A stretch of DNA of 14,988 nucleotides. It comes from an uncultured Lachnospiraceae bacterium. GTDB lineage: Bacteria; Bacillota; Clostridia; Lachnospirales; Lachnospiraceae. The position numbers and the translations under genes were made by a program. Where the stretch lies: assembly GCA_947589175.1 (NCBI GenBank), contig CANPZR010000035.1:1-14988 (forward strand), in the 5' to 3' direction. The notes beneath the pieces were generated by a model that was given only the letters and a program-made list of their open reading frames with translations, was not told where the DNA came from and ran no database searches. Shown one piece after another: positions 14,775-14,988 of the stretch. Positions within the stretch are counted from its first letter, which is position 1, and each line of letters starts with the position of its first letter.

Positions 14775-14988
14775 TCAGACAAGGCCGGCAAACCGCTTTT
14801 GGTCCTCCCGCCGGCACACGGCATAGTAGCTCAGCGAGGCCTCCCTGTCCAGAATGGGAACAGCTACGTGGTTTTCCGGGATTCCTTTCTTCTGCAGCAT
14901 ATCGTCGGATATGAGAGTCGGCATCGCCGAGGCCTCCGGTTACGCCCTCACGCTCTGCCATTTGCTTTACCAGCCGGGAAAACAGTTC
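14775..14988 (-). pseudogene. 3' end of an unidentified gene, apparent frameshift (partial)
   Basis: On the minus strand the last bases of the window read ELFSRLVKQMAEREGVT in one frame. After about 14938 the protein-like sequence continues in another frame as PEASAMPTLISDDM, then ILDREASLSYYAVCRREDQ, and ends FAGLV with TGA at 14777-14775. One extra base (for example a third C on the minus strand at 14938-14939) would join them as GVTPEASAM. Each frame has stops or low-quality sequence where the other reads well, so a one-base loss or a sequencing error is likely. The family is not recognised; the C-terminus of a LysR-type effector domain is one guess. It lies 98 bp upstream of the chemoreceptor gene on the same strand. 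Confidence 0.5.

Noticed and set aside
14749..14961. A 70-residue minus-strand protein from ATG in this interval
   Set aside because: Most of it is out of frame with the protein-like sequence ending at 14775; only its first few residues belong to the real gene.

Overview
The window looks like a chromosome segment of a motile, low-to-mid-GC Gram-positive of the class Clostridia, most likely family Lachnospiraceae. This rests on strong AGGAGG-type ribosome binding sites, two TTG starts, sigma-A promoters with near-consensus boxes, a DUF5685 to J-protein gene pair, a clostridial PurF variant and a SpoIID/LytB protein. No rRNA, tRNA, CRISPR array, insertion sequence or phage gene is visible. The assignment comes from sequence features and memory of these families; no search was run.

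Layout. Positions 1-1514 (+) hold a tight three-gene cluster: the 3' end of a DUF5685 gene, a J-domain/TPR protein with a Gly/Tyr-rich stretch and a Cys-rich tail, and a small membrane protein that overlaps it. Positions 1561-3434 (+) hold a strong promoter, fabH (ketoacyl-ACP synthase III), a compact array of six alternating GTGAAC/GTTCAC half-sites, and an MTA/SAH-nucleosidase-family gene with Asn at the usual catalytic Asp. Positions 3534-5347 (+) hold a hairpin that covers the ribosome binding site of a TTG-started SpoIID/LytB protein. A YihY/BrkB membrane protein (minus strand, 5298-6170) converges on it and overlaps it tail to tail by 50 bp.

Positions 6295-11176 (+) are the most unusual part: a sigma-28-type promoter drives a giant flagellin. 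The canonical N-terminal domain (from 6346) and C-terminal domain (to 11176) are in two different frames that meet at a run of eight G (7465-7472). With seven G the frames join into one protein of about 1,609 residues, whose middle is about eleven divergent copies of a 100-160 residue module. The tract could be a phase-variation switch, a slippage site or a sequencing error.

Positions 11220-12732 (+) hold a promoter and a PurF-like protein that keeps its PRPP loop and four candidate Fe-S cysteines but lacks the N-terminal nucleophile Cys and other glutaminase residues. A bidirectional terminator (12785-12823) separates it from a convergent sCache-type chemoreceptor (minus, 12883-14676). The window ends in the 3' end of another minus-strand gene whose frame appears broken near 14938.

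The flagellin and chemoreceptor point to motility and chemotaxis; fabH, the nucleosidase and the PurF-like gene are metabolic; the SpoIID/LytB protein acts on peptidoglycan. These look like neighbouring housekeeping and surface genes, not one dedicated system.
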